Position numbers and translations under genes: made by a program
Assembly (NCBI GenBank): GCA_023461435.1
Contig: JAEYLC010000032.1
Coordinates: forward strand, 1 to 64,000
Length of the DNA stretch: 64,000 bases
DNA from: Bacillota bacterium
GTDB lineage: Bacteria; Bacillota; Clostridia; Christensenellales; SZUA-584
Reading direction: 5' to 3'
Shown: positions 8,810-16,995 of the stretch, piece after piece
How positions within the stretch are numbered: position 1 is the stretch's first letter
Layout: each line of letters opens with the position of its first letter
Notes under the pieces: generated by a model
Databases searched by the model: none
Told to the model about the DNA's origin: nothing
Seen by the model: only the letters and a program-made list of their open reading frames with translations

Positions 8810-8835
8810 AGCGCTGAAGTATTCAGCGCTTTCTT
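8810..8835. terminator. bidirectional terminator between minE and the convergent gene
   Basis: A 9-bp stem AGCGCTGAA/TTCAGCGCT lies between the stop codons of two convergent genes. On the minus strand it is followed by seven T residues (complement of 8804-8810); on the plus strand the T run is interrupted (TTTCTT). Confidence 0.8.
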
Positions 8836-9358
8836 AAGGATTTTTGGGACGGTACATTTCGACCAGTTCGTTGACCCATACGCGGTTGGGGCCCTCGATG
8901 ATGGAAAACGGCTGTGAGCTTTCCGTTTGTCCTTCCTCAAAAAGCAGTATCTTGACGCCTTCGCGCGTCTGACCGCCGAGCACCTGCAGATAAAAGAGCG
9001 CGTATGGCACGAAACCCTCTTTGTAAACGATCAGTGTGATTTCCCCCCATGGCTTTTGCATGATGCTGTCGTAACGCGTGTCTCGGACAACGGGGACATC
9101 GATTTTGTCTGTCATGCCGTCTTTGTCCGTCTGGTACACCTTGCCGGTTTCCACAACGACCACGGACGCGTTTTCGATCGGCGTTTCGGTGTAACCCTCA
9201 AGCACATTCGCGGTTAAGTATGCGGTATCTGAGTTTGAGCCAAACACTGAGACGGCATCGGGGGAGATGACGCTCGCGATCACCAGCGCGCCGACGAGCA
9301 GCAGAGCGCTTGCGCCAAAGGCCATAAAGAGGCCGCGCCGGTCCTTTCGTCTTTCCAT
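8834..9358 (-). CDS. membrane-anchored hypothetical protein
   Basis: A 174-residue protein with a basic N-terminus (MERRKDRRG), one membrane segment (about 10-30), and an outside part resembling a carboxypeptidase-regulatory-like beta sandwich (LTANVLEGYTETPIENASVVV), a fold often found in exported proteins. The start (complement of 9356-9358) has GAGGTG upstream. The open frame continues upstream across pgi, but that extension is antisense to a clear gene and is not counted. Convergent with minE, divergent from pgi. Specific function unknown. Confidence 0.75.
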   Translation of the reverse strand: MERRKDRRGLFMAFGASALLLVGALVIASVISPDAVSVFGSNSDTAYLTANVLEGYTETPIENASVVVVETGKVYQTDKDGMTDKIDVPVVRDTRYDSIMQKPWGEITLIVYKEGFVPYALFYLQVLGGQTREGVKILLFEEGQTESSQPFSIIEGPNRVWVNELVEMYRPKNP

Positions 9359-9482
9359 ACATTTCACCTCGACAATATATATGCCGCTAACAGAGGCAAT
9401 TATGGCATGACGGGCAAATAAACGTGGTGCTTTGGGCTCTGAGTGGGTATAATATATTAAGTTTTTTTCAAGGAGACGGTAC

Positions 9483-10835
9483 ATGAGCAGAATTACATTC
9501 GACTTCAACAACGTGATGGCATCGATGGTGGGAAGCCACGGGTTTACTTCTGAGGAAATCGCCGCCGCGGACGGTATACTGAAAAATGCGGTTGAGGCGC
9601 TGAAAACAAAGCCGCTCGGGTTCCGCAAGTTGCCGAAAGGACAGGCGGCCGTTGTGGACGACATCCTTCGAACTGCCGCGATGATTCGGGAAAAGTATGA
9701 CACGTTTGTGGTGCTGGGCATCGGCGGTTCGGCCCTGGGGCCGATCGCGGTGGAACAGGCGCTGACGGACGGCAAGGGCACGATGAAGCTGGTCGTGGAA
9801 GATAATGTGGACCCCGAGCGTCTCTCGCGCGTGTTTGCAAGCCTTGACCTAAAAAAGACGATGTTCAACGTGATTACCAAGTCCGGGCGGACATCCGAGA
9901 CGATGGCGCAGATGATGTATGCCGCAAAAGCACTTGAAAAAGCGGGCCTCGCGCTCAAAGACCATATCATCGCGACATCGGACGAGAAGAACGGCGAACT
10001 CGCGAAGATCGCGAGCAAGGAAGGGCTTGAGTCCTTCGTGATTCCGTCGGATGTGGGCGGGCGGTTCTCGGAGCTGACCCCGGTTGGCCTGCTGCCCGCG
10101 GCGGTGTGCGGCCACGATATCAAGGCGATGCTCGAAGGCGCGGCGTATATGGACGGACTGTGCTCACGCGAGAAGGGCAACCCGGCGGCGCTGTACGCGC
10201 TGCTGCACGTGCTTGGGATGAAGAAAGGCATCAATTTAAGCGTGATGCTGCCTTATGCGGATAGCTTGAAATTCATGTCCGACTGGTACGCGCAGCTGTG
10301 GGCCGAGTCACTCGGCAAACGCTATGGCACGGACGGCAGCGAGGTGTTTGCGGGGCAGACGCCCGTGAAGGCGCTCGGCGTGACGGATCAGCATTCGCAG
10401 ATTCAGCTTTACACCGAGGGGCCGTTTGACAAGATCGTGACGTTCCTCAAGGTGGATAAGTTCAGAAACGACCTTGAGATTCCCGCGGCGCTTGATTACA
10501 TCGACGAGATATCGTTCCTTGGCGGCAAGACATTCGGGCAGCTGCTCGAGGCCGAGCGCAGCGCGACGGAATACGCGCTCTGCAAGGCGGGGCGTGCGAA
10601 CCTGACGATTGCCTTGAGCGAAGTGGACGCGTTTACGGTGGGCGCGCTGCTTTACTTCTTCGAGATGGCGACGGCTTATGCGGGCGAGATGCTCGGCATC
10701 AACGCATTTGATCAGCCGGGTGTGGAAGAGGGTAAGGTGGCGACGTTCGCGCTGATGGGCAAAACGGGCTTCGAGGCCAAGAAGGCCGAGCTCGACAAGC
10801 GCCCCGCGAAGGACGCCGCGCTGATCATGGAATAA
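9483..10835 (+). CDS. pgi: glucose-6-phosphate isomerase
   Basis: Cytosolic glycolytic enzyme interconverting glucose-6-phosphate and fructose-6-phosphate. The 450-residue length matches the short bacterial form. Visible are the sugar-phosphate-binding SIS core (VVLGIGGSALGP, VITKSGRTSETMAQ, GGRFSELTPVGLLP) and the downstream signature region around GTDGSEVFAGQTPVKALGVTDQHSQ. The start has GGAGACGG 4-11 bases upstream, and a TATAAT at 9448-9453 is a likely -10. It is monocistronic. Confidence 0.96.
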   Translation: MSRITFDFNNVMASMVGSHGFTSEEIAAADGILKNAVEALKTKPLGFRKLPKGQAAVVDDILRTAAMIREKYDTFVVLGIGGSALGPIAVEQALTDGKGTMKLVVEDNVDPERLSRVFASLDLKKTMFNVITKSGRTSETMAQMMYAAKALEKAGLALKDHIIATSDEKNGELAKIASKEGLESFVIPSDVGGRFSELTPVGLLPAAVCGHDIKAMLEGAAYMDGLCSREKGNPAALYALLHVLGMKKGINLSVMLPYADSLKFMSDWYAQLWAESLGKRYGTDGSEVFAGQTPVKALGVTDQHSQIQLYTEGPFDKIVTFLKVDKFRNDLEIPAALDYIDEISFLGGKTFGQLLEAERSATEYALCKAGRANLTIALSEVDAFTVGALLYFFEMATAYAGEMLGINAFDQPGVEEGKVATFALMGKTGFEAKKAELDKRPAKDAALIME

Positions 10836-10892
10836 AAACAGGCAAAAGATTCAATTCAGTCATGCTGCTTATGCGGTGTGGCTGTTTTTATT
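10831..10892 (+). terminator. possible terminator after pgi
   Basis: AATAAAAACAG and CTGTTTTTATT are perfect 11-base complementary arms, the first overlapping the pgi stop codon, separated by about 40 bases with weaker internal pairing. The stem is A/T-rich and the loop long, so this is only a moderate candidate. Confidence 0.35.
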
Positions 10893-10952
10893 GGATGGAA
10901 AAGGGGAGGGAATTTTAAATTAATGAATTATAACTGCTGATTTCTATAGATA

Positions 10953-11747
10953 TCATAATACTTTTTGGCTACCGCAATGACTGATAAAGACATTATAAAA
11001 TTGATTATTATATGAATACGTCTCTAAGCTAATCTCTTGAAGAGAGTCAATTTCTAATATGCTTTTATATTTTAAAGATATTGTTAGATTTGCATACTTC
11101 TCGATTTGTTGAATGTGATTATCAACATAAATTGAAAATGGTATATCATAAGAAAAGGTGTAACTCTGAGATGGACTTATGGCTGGAATTACTATTTCAT
11201 TTGTAACAATAATGTTTTCTGTAGGATATTTAAAATTAATATGACATTCAATAACCGGTCCTATACCAATGTTTGTTAATTCAAAATATATTTTAATTGA
11301 AGAATTCTTAAATGGAAAAACAAAAGTGTTTTCATTATCATATCTTGAGAATAATATTGACCACATATTCGCAGCTTGTAAGTAGCTAACATCGTATACT
11401 TTTGTTTTGTTGTCGAGTAGGATTCCTTTATTAGCAGCATCTATAACTGTTTGAGTATTTAAAAGTTCAATTACCTCTGCATGAATGTCCTTAACTATAA
11501 GGAATGGCCTCTGCTGGTTTTGATATGATTTTTCTGTTGATTTCTGGCTTTGATTAATGGTTATAGATACCGCAATTAAAGTTCCAATACCACTCAACGC
11601 ACCTCCTAACAAGCCACCAAAGTCCGGATTGTAATTTTCTCTATTCAGCCAGCCAGAAAACATAAAGATAATTATAATAATTGAGGAAATAACTATAATG
11701 AGTAGACCTATAATTATTGCCTGCAATTTATTAAACAATTTTTTCAT
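10953..11747 (-). CDS. AT-rich orphan membrane protein
   Basis: A 264-residue protein with two hydrophobic N-terminal segments (about 9-35 and 48-70) and a soluble C-terminal domain of beta-type sequence that I cannot assign. Base composition is strikingly A/T-rich, with many Ile, Asn, Tyr and Lys codons, unlike pgi and the acyltransferase on either side; this suggests horizontal acquisition. The start (complement of 11745-11747) follows TTGGAG; an in-frame ATG 17 codons upstream is not used here. No integrase or insertion sequence lies next to it. Confidence 0.7.
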   Translation of the reverse strand: MKKLFNKLQAIIIGLLIIVISSIIIIIFMFSGWLNRENYNPDFGGLLGGALSGIGTLIAVSITINQSQKSTEKSYQNQQRPFLIVKDIHAEVIELLNTQTVIDAANKGILLDNKTKVYDVSYLQAANMWSILFSRYDNENTFVFPFKNSSIKIYFELTNIGIGPVIECHINFKYPTENIIVTNEIVIPAISPSQSYTFSYDIPFSIYVDNHIQQIEKYANLTISLKYKSILEIDSLQEISLETYSYNNQFYNVFISHCGSQKVL

Positions 11748-11886
11748 AATTAACTCCAATAATAATATCAGAATAAGAATACCATAAAAAATTACCAAAG
11801 TATATTAATTGAATTTAGATTGACAATCTATACCATGTTGATTATAACTGTAACATGACCAATACAACTTTAATGGAGCCGGAATA

Positions 11887-13149
11887 ATGCCCAAGACAAA
11901 GCGCTATAAGGCGCAGGCTTTCGATAAAATGCAGTATTTCTATCGCGCGGCGCACGAGCCTTTGATTCACTGCATGATCAAGCTGGGCGATCACCTCGAT
12001 GACGCTTTGCTCGAAAAAGCCGTCACCCTCTCTATGGACGCGATACCCATGCTCCGCTGCGTCTTCAACCGCCGCAAGCACCGCTGGCAGGAAGCCGGAT
12101 TCACCGGCAAAGATATCGTCCACGTGGTGCGCGTGGACGGTCAGCCAAACGAGACGATACAAACCCTGCTTGCCCGCACCATCGATATTTTCACTGAGCC
12201 GCAGCTCAAGCTTATCATCGCGCGCGAAAAGACGGCGGATACGCTTTGCATCATCATGAATCATATGATCTGCGACGGCGCGGGCTTCAAAGAGTATCTT
12301 TACCTGCTGGCGGACTTGTACGCCAGGTGCAAAGCCGGTATTCAAACGCCCGCTTTGGTTTGCGGCCCGAGAAGCGCGCTGCAACTTTTCAAAAGATTCA
12401 GCTTGATAGATAGAATCAAGATACTTGGTCTGAAGCACGACCTCTCGGCGCAGAAAGAGCAGCAGCCGATGGTGTTCGACGGCGACGCGCACAGGCCGTT
12501 CTTTTCAATGCTCGCTATCTCGCAGACGGAGCTCGAATCCGTCAAAGCCTTTGCGCGGTCAGCCAATGCCACCGTCAATGATCTGTTTCTCGCCGCCTAC
12601 GCGCAGACGCTGCACCGCGAAACGAGACTGAATCGCATCATACTCCCGTGTCCGGTGGATTTGCGAAAGTACCTGCTGCCTGAACAAAAGCATGGTATCT
12701 GCAACCTCACGAGCAATTTGATATGCGATATTGAGATCGAAAAAGGCGACGGTTTCTTAAGCACTTTGGGGCAGATTTCGTCTCAAATGGCTGCGCAGAA
12801 AGCGAGCCTTAACTGCCTGAAATCACAGCTGACGATGGAACTGTTTTCGCGTTTCGTGCCGTTTGGCGTGATGCAAAGCGTTTTTCATAAGGCGTTCAAA
12901 ATTCCGCTCGTATCGTACAGCAACCTTGGGGTGCTGGATAATGTGATACTGAGCTTCGGCGAAATCACAGAGGCTTATCTGACGGGCGCGGTGAAACGCG
13001 TGCCGTATTTTCAGGTTGCAGTATCAACGTTTCAGGACCGCTGCATACTAAGCTGCAATATGTACGGAACGCGGAGCGACCAGTCAAGAGTGGAGCGGAT
13101 GCTGCGGCAAATCAAAGATGAGCTTATGAATTCCACAAAAATTATTTGA
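11887..13149 (+). CDS. HxxxD-type condensation/acyltransferase family protein
   Basis: A 420-residue cytosolic protein of the chloramphenicol acetyltransferase-like superfamily (NRPS condensation domains, PapA and wax-ester synthase-type transferases), which move acyl groups from a thioester to an alcohol or amine. The catalytic HxxxDG motif is seen in MNHMICDGAGF near residue 125. The C-terminal half contains a second lobe with VSYSNLG, comparable to the floor-loop region. GGAG at 11876-11879 supports the start. There are no biosynthetic partners beside it, so the substrate is unknown. The promoter of the TPP riboswitch overlaps its last codons. Confidence 0.75.
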   Translation: MPKTKRYKAQAFDKMQYFYRAAHEPLIHCMIKLGDHLDDALLEKAVTLSMDAIPMLRCVFNRRKHRWQEAGFTGKDIVHVVRVDGQPNETIQTLLARTIDIFTEPQLKLIIAREKTADTLCIIMNHMICDGAGFKEYLYLLADLYARCKAGIQTPALVCGPRSALQLFKRFSLIDRIKILGLKHDLSAQKEQQPMVFDGDAHRPFFSMLAISQTELESVKAFARSANATVNDLFLAAYAQTLHRETRLNRIILPCPVDLRKYLLPEQKHGICNLTSNLICDIEIEKGDGFLSTLGQISSQMAAQKASLNCLKSQLTMELFSRFVPFGVMQSVFHKAFKIPLVSYSNLGVLDNVILSFGEITEAYLTGAVKRVPYFQVAVSTFQDRCILSCNMYGTRSDQSRVERMLRQIKDELMNSTKII

Positions 13150-13174
13150 CACGCGCGCCGTCATCGTATACAAT
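13146..13174 (+). promoter_or_regulatory. promoter of the TPP riboswitch and thiamine operon
   Basis: TTGACA at 13146-13151, a 17-base spacer, and TACAAT at 13169-13174. The -35 overlaps the stop codon of the acyltransferase gene. Confidence 0.85.
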
Positions 13175-13192
13175 GCAAGGCGAACTGAATAG

Positions 13193-13338
13193 GAGCATAT
13201 GGGAGCTGTGTGAACGGCTGAGAGGAGACTATTGTGTCTCGACCATGAGAACCTGATACGGATAATGCCGGCGTAGGGAATGTCAAAAAGTGATTTTAGA
13301 TTATTGACAGCCGTTTCCGTATAGGGAGCGGTTTTTTT
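13193..13338 (+). promoter_or_regulatory. TPP riboswitch with terminator
   Basis: The THI-box landmarks are present in order: GGGAGCT...CGGCTGAGA (13201-13223), then ACCTGAT...GGATAATGCCGGCGTAGGGA (13251-13279). The expression platform is an intrinsic terminator with an 8-bp stem CCGTTTCC/GGGAGCGG (13311-13331) and seven T residues (13332-13338). Binding of thiamine pyrophosphate should favour termination. The first downstream gene on this strand encodes a thiamine-binding protein at 13822, with a repeat cluster in between. Confidence 0.93.
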
Positions 13339-13397
13339 GTTGCCGGTGGAAGACGTTAAGACGGGGTTATTCCTACCAAACCGAAGCAGCTGCGCAT

Positions 13398-13486
13398 TTG
13401 AGCAAATTCATAAGCCACGCACCCCTTGGCTCCCTCTAAGAGGGAGCTGTCGCCGCAGGCGACTGAGGGAGTCTAATCTGCTCAAA
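13398..13486. repeat. palindromic intergenic repeat A
   Basis: Nested inverted repeats: outer TTTGAGCA (13398-13405) and TGCTCAAA (13479-13486), enclosing GGCTCCCTC/GAGGGAGCT and GTCGCC/GGCGAC hairpins plus a terminal GAGGGAG. This GGCTCCCTC...GTCGCC design resembles the REP-like palindromes common between genes in gut Clostridia (a recollection, not a search result). Confidence 0.7.
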
Positions 13487-13508
13487 AGTGGCTATACATG
13501 GTTTAAGG

Positions 13509-13774
13509 TACCGAAACGGTCAATACCCCTTCGGTGCACAAGCGACCGTTACCTATAGGTCACTCCTTCCGACAATTGCCGGATTGACAATCCTCAGTCA
13601 GCTTACGCTGACAGCTCCTTTGCCAAAGGAGCCTTTATCAGCCATGAGACCTAAGCTTCCTTTTGAAAGGAAGTGGCGCGCGAAGCGTGACGGAGGATTG
13701 CGGTCAGCCATCGGGCGTGTTATACGGGGTTGATACCGAAACGGTCATATCCCTTCGGGGCACAAGCGACCGTT
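13509..13774 (+). repeat. direct repeats D1 and D2 flanking further palindromes
   Basis: Two nearly identical units of about 41-42 bases lie in the same orientation: D1 at 13509-13550 and D2 at 13734-13774. Both start TACCGAAACGGTC and end GCACAAGCGACCGTT, and each can fold through AACGGTC/GACCGTT. Between them lie two palindromic elements (13588-13632 and 13654-13700) in inverted orientation, one starting CAATCCTC and the other ending GAGGATTG. No open frame in 13339-13821 has a plausible ribosome binding site or recognisable product. Confidence 0.7.
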
Positions 13775-13821
13775 CCTGCAAGAATATGAATAAATAATCT
13801 AACCTTAAGGAGGATATGAAT

Positions 13822-14109
13822 ATGCCAATCATCAATGTGGAGCTACAGGTGATACCGGGCGGCGTGGACAACGTTTATGCGGTGGTAGACAGTGTGATCG
13901 CCCTGATCAAGGAATCGGGCGTGAAATATGTGGTGGGGCCGATGGGCACCACAATGGAGGGCGAGCTGCCGCAGCTGCTCAAAATCGTGGAGCAGGCGCA
14001 GCAGGTCTGCATAGACGGCGGCGCAAGCCGTGTGCTGTCCGTGGTCAAGATCGACTACAAACCGGAGGGCGCAACGATCGATGAAAAAATCGGCAAATAT
14101 CGCGGGTAA
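13822..14109 (+). CDS. MTH1187/YkoF-type thiamine-binding protein
   Basis: A 95-residue cytosolic protein of the Thiamine_BP family: ferredoxin-like fold, seen in the opening INVELQVIPGG and in KYVVGPMGTTMEGE. Relatives bind thiamine or its pyrimidine moiety and are found with thiamine transport genes. The start is the ATG at 13822, because AAGGAGG at 13807-13813 is 8 bases away; the ATG at 13816 would be only 2 bases from it. First gene of the operon controlled by the TPP riboswitch; overlaps the permease gene by 29 bases. Confidence 0.88.
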   Translation: MPIINVELQVIPGGVDNVYAVVDSVIALIKESGVKYVVGPMGTTMEGELPQLLKIVEQAQQVCIDGGASRVLSVVKIDYKPEGATIDEKIGKYRG

Positions 14110-14836
14110 AATCTATCCCGCGGCGGCGCTCGTTTTATTCGCGCTCGTCTGGGAGCTCATCGTTTGGCTCAAGGACATTCCCGAATACCGGCTGCCCGCA
14201 CCGAGCGCGATCATCGCGGAGTTCGTGAACAAGTTTGATTTGCTTGCCTTTCACGCGGCACAGACAGTGCTCGAAGCGCTGCTCGGCTTTGTGATCGGCG
14301 TGGTGCTCGCCGTCGGTGTCGCGGTGCTGATGAGCATGTCGCGGCCGGTTAAGCTCACGCTGTATCCGTTCATGATCATCTCGCAGACGGTGCCGCTCGT
14401 GGTGATCGCGCCGCTGCTCGCGATATGGTTTGGCTTCGGCATCACGCCGAAGATCATCATGGCGGTGGTCGTCGTGTTTTTCCCCGTGGCCGTGAGCTTC
14501 ACGGAGGGGCTCGAAGCGTACGATGCTGACCTCGTGGACCTCATGCGCGTGATGAAGGCGAGCCGCAGGCAGATCTACAAAACCGTGCGCATACCCGGCG
14601 CGCTCCCGTCCTTTTTCGCAGGGCTCAAGATATCCGCGGCGTACTGCGTGATGGGCGCGGTGATCTCCGAATGGACGGGCGCGACACGCGGCCTTGGCAT
14701 TTATCTCTCGCGCGCGATGAGCACGTTTGAAACGGCGGCGCTGTTTGCCAACATCGTCGTGATCGTGCTGTTAAGCTTCGCGCTTTTCCGCGCCGTGAAC
14801 TTCGCCGAGAAAAAGGCGATCCCATGGAACCGCTGA
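14081..14836 (+). CDS. thiX: thiamine-precursor ABC transporter permease
   Basis: Inner-membrane component (251 residues, about six membrane segments) of a nitrate/taurine/HMP-type ABC importer. The cytoplasmic EAA loop is visible in the region DADLVDLMRVMKASRRQIYKTVRIPGALP. The neighbouring ThiY-like binding protein, ATPase and the TPP riboswitch indicate uptake of hydroxymethylpyrimidine or a related precursor. The ATG at 14081 follows GGAGGG and lies inside the 3' end of the preceding gene, suggesting translational coupling. Confidence 0.9.
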   Translation: MKKSANIAGKIYPAAALVLFALVWELIVWLKDIPEYRLPAPSAIIAEFVNKFDLLAFHAAQTVLEALLGFVIGVVLAVGVAVLMSMSRPVKLTLYPFMIISQTVPLVVIAPLLAIWFGFGITPKIIMAVVVVFFPVAVSFTEGLEAYDADLVDLMRVMKASRRQIYKTVRIPGALPSFFAGLKISAAYCVMGAVISEWTGATRGLGIYLSRAMSTFETAALFANIVVIVLLSFALFRAVNFAEKKAIPWNR

Positions 14837-14851
14837 GAGCAGCGGCAACGC

Positions 14852-14895
14852 GTGTCATTCTGAACCCGCCGAAGCGGGTGAAGAATCCCATGGAG
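14852..14895 (+). repeat. short dispersed repeat inside the thiamine operon
   Basis: The 112 bases between thiX and thiY contain TGTCATTCTGAAC, a CCCGC...GCGGG hairpin and GAATCCCATGG. The same TGTCATnCTGAAC and ATCCCATGG blocks recur at 56827-56868, so this looks like one copy of a dispersed intergenic element. Confidence 0.5.
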
Positions 14896-14948
14896 ACTTC
14901 ACTTATGTATTCAATATCAATTTCTATTTTATAAACGAGGAGGACAAT

Positions 14949-16004
14949 ATGAAAAAAGTAATGGCGCTGATACTGGCGCTCGCGATGGCAGTGGCTTTGG
15001 GGGCGTGCTCCGCACCGCAGGAATCAACGGAGCCCGCACAGACACCGGCGGATCAGGCGACAGTTGAGCCGCAGCAGACACCCGAAGAAAGTACTGAAGC
15101 CCCCGCGGCGCTTGAAGAAGTCACATTGGTGCTCGACTGGACGCCCAACACGAACCACACGGGGCTGTATGTGGCGCAGGAAAACGGCTATTTTGCGGAA
15201 AACGGGCTCGATGTGGAGATCATACAGCCGTCTGAGACGGGCGTGATTCAGCTTGTTGCGGCGGGCAGCGCGCAGTTCGGAATCGATTTTCAGGAATCCA
15301 CGACGTTCGCGCGCGACAAAGGCATCCCCGTGGTGTCCATCGGGGCGATACTGCAGCATAATACATCCGCTTTTGCGGCGCCTGTTGACCGCGGCATCAA
15401 CAGCGCGAAGGACTTTGAAGGCAAAACCTACGGCGGCTGGGGCATGGATATGGAAACCGCGACGATCAAGTATATGATGGAGCAGGAAGGCGCGGATATC
15501 TCCAAGGTCAATATCGTATCGATGGGCGATACGGACGCGATCACCGCGTTTGACATGAAAAGCATCGATTTCGCGTGGATATACGAAGGCTGGGAAGGCA
15601 TCAACGCGCAGATGCAGGGCGTAGAGCTCTCCTATGTACCGTTCGCGGACGATCCGGTGTTTGACTATTACACGCCCATCATCATCACGAGCGAGGACAT
15701 GATCGGCAATAACAACGAAACGGTCAAGAAGTTCATGGACGCGGTCATAAAAGGCTACACCTTTGCGGCGGAGAACCCGGATGAGAGCGCCGACATACTG
15801 CTCAAATACGCGCCCGAACTCGATGCCGACCTCGTGCACGAAAGCCAGACGTTCCTGTCTCCGAAGTACATCGACGACGCGCCGGGCTTCGGCGTGCAAA
15901 GCCAAGAGGTGTGGGACCGCTATACCCAGTGGCTTTTTGATCAGGGCTTTTTAGAGACGCAGGTGGATTCCGCCAAGGCGTTCACGAACGAATTTGTGCA
16001 GTAA
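14949..16004 (+). CDS. thiY: ThiY-like substrate-binding lipoprotein
   Basis: A 351-residue extracellular binding protein of the NMT1/THI5-like family, capturing a thiamine pyrimidine precursor for the ABC importer. The signal peptide MKKVMALILALAMAVALGAC ends at the lipid-modified Cys, followed by a Pro/Glu/Thr-rich linker (about 21-55). The family hallmark LDWTPNTNHTGLYVAQ lies near residue 62, followed by GYFAENGLDVEI. AGGAGG is just upstream. The exact ligand (HMP, formylaminopyrimidine or another) cannot be told from sequence. Confidence 0.92.
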   Translation: MKKVMALILALAMAVALGACSAPQESTEPAQTPADQATVEPQQTPEESTEAPAALEEVTLVLDWTPNTNHTGLYVAQENGYFAENGLDVEIIQPSETGVIQLVAAGSAQFGIDFQESTTFARDKGIPVVSIGAILQHNTSAFAAPVDRGINSAKDFEGKTYGGWGMDMETATIKYMMEQEGADISKVNIVSMGDTDAITAFDMKSIDFAWIYEGWEGINAQMQGVELSYVPFADDPVFDYYTPIIITSEDMIGNNNETVKKFMDAVIKGYTFAAENPDESADILLKYAPELDADLVHESQTFLSPKYIDDAPGFGVQSQEVWDRYTQWLFDQGFLETQVDSAKAFTNEFVQ

Positions 16005-16020
16005 AGCGGCGGGAGACCGT

Positions 16021-16770
16021 ATGGACGCGATCATTTCGCTCAAAAACGTCGGAAAGGTATTCGAACAGACGCAGAGCTACGTGGAGGCGCTTGTCGATAT
16101 CAGCTTTGACGTGCGCGAAAACGAGTTTGTGTCGATACTCGGGCCTTCGGGCTGCGGCAAAAGCACGCTGTTAAAAATCATTGCGGGGCTCGACAGCGAT
16201 TACACGGGCGAGGTGAAGGTGGCCGGACGCGATGTGCTTAAGGCTGTGCCGTCCGTGTGTTTCATGCACCAGAAGGACCTGCTGCTGCCTTGGCGCAGCG
16301 TGCTGGATAACGTGGCGCTGCCGCTTGAGCTCAAAGGCGCGGCAAAAAAGGACCGCGAGCAGATTGCGCTCGCGTATTTTGAGGAGTTCGGCCTCAAGGG
16401 CTTTGAAAGCATGTACCCCAAGCAGTTAAGCGGCGGCATGCGCCAGCGCGCCGCGCTGCTGCGGACGTTTCTCGATGAGGGGGATGTGTACCTCATGGAT
16501 GAGCCGTTCGCGGCGCTCGATGCGCTTACACGGTTCAAGATGCGCGAATGGCTGCTCGATGTGTGGCACAGGCACCGCAAAGCCGTGGTGTTCGTGACGC
16601 ACGACATTGAGGAGGCGGTGTTTTTATCCGACCGCATACTCGTGCTGAGCGAGCGTCCGGCAAAGGTCGCGCAGGCGTTTGACGTGAGTCTGCCACGCCC
16701 GCGCAGCCGTGATATGCTCGAAGACGCGGCATTTTTGCAGCTGCGCCGCGCCGTGCAGGACGCGCTGTAG
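16021..16770 (+). CDS. thiZ: thiamine-precursor ABC transporter ATPase
   Basis: ATP-binding subunit (249 residues) that powers ThiXY. Motifs in order: Walker A GPSGCGKST (about 41-49), Q-loop in CFMHQKDLLLPW, signature LSGGMRQRAA, Walker B VYLMDEPFAALD and switch His in VFVTHDIEEAVFLSD. The ATG at 16021 has GGGAG upstream; an in-frame codon at 15994 lies inside thiY. Last gene of the operon, followed by a strong terminator. Confidence 0.92.
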   Translation: MDAIISLKNVGKVFEQTQSYVEALVDISFDVRENEFVSILGPSGCGKSTLLKIIAGLDSDYTGEVKVAGRDVLKAVPSVCFMHQKDLLLPWRSVLDNVALPLELKGAAKKDREQIALAYFEEFGLKGFESMYPKQLSGGMRQRAALLRTFLDEGDVYLMDEPFAALDALTRFKMREWLLDVWHRHRKAVVFVTHDIEEAVFLSDRILVLSERPAKVAQAFDVSLPRPRSRDMLEDAAFLQLRRAVQDAL

Positions 16771-16790
16771 AGCTTAAAAATCATAGTATA

Positions 16791-16825
16791 AACGGCGGGT
16801 TTACAATGTGGGTCCGCCGTTTTTA
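16791..16825 (+). terminator. terminator of the thiamine operon
   Basis: Stem AACGGCGG/CCGCCGTT with a 16-base loop, followed by a short T run (16821-16824), 21 bases after the thiZ stop. A second GC-rich hairpin (GGTGCG/CGCACC, about 16842-16866) lies just beyond. Confidence 0.8.
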
Positions 16826-16995
16826 TGTTCGGTAACAAAGCGGTGCGTCAAGGATGCCGCACCCTACAGAATTCGCTTTCGTCACTTCCGGATTACATCT
16901 TTTTCATACCTTAACATTCACTTTATAAAGACTTAACCATATTCTTATAAAATGACAGTGAAAAATGCTGATACATCCAAAGGGAGAGATAAAAA

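Noticed and set aside
9359..10234. N-terminal extension of the minus-strand gene ending at 8834, running across pgi
   Set aside because: The extra part is antisense to pgi and Ser-rich; the ATG at 9358 has a proper ribosome binding site and begins a membrane-anchored protein.
13340..13820. Possible CRISPR array or coding region in the repeat cluster
   Set aside because: There are only two direct repeats of unequal spacing plus palindromes, no regular spacers, no cas genes, and the open frames lack ribosome binding sites.
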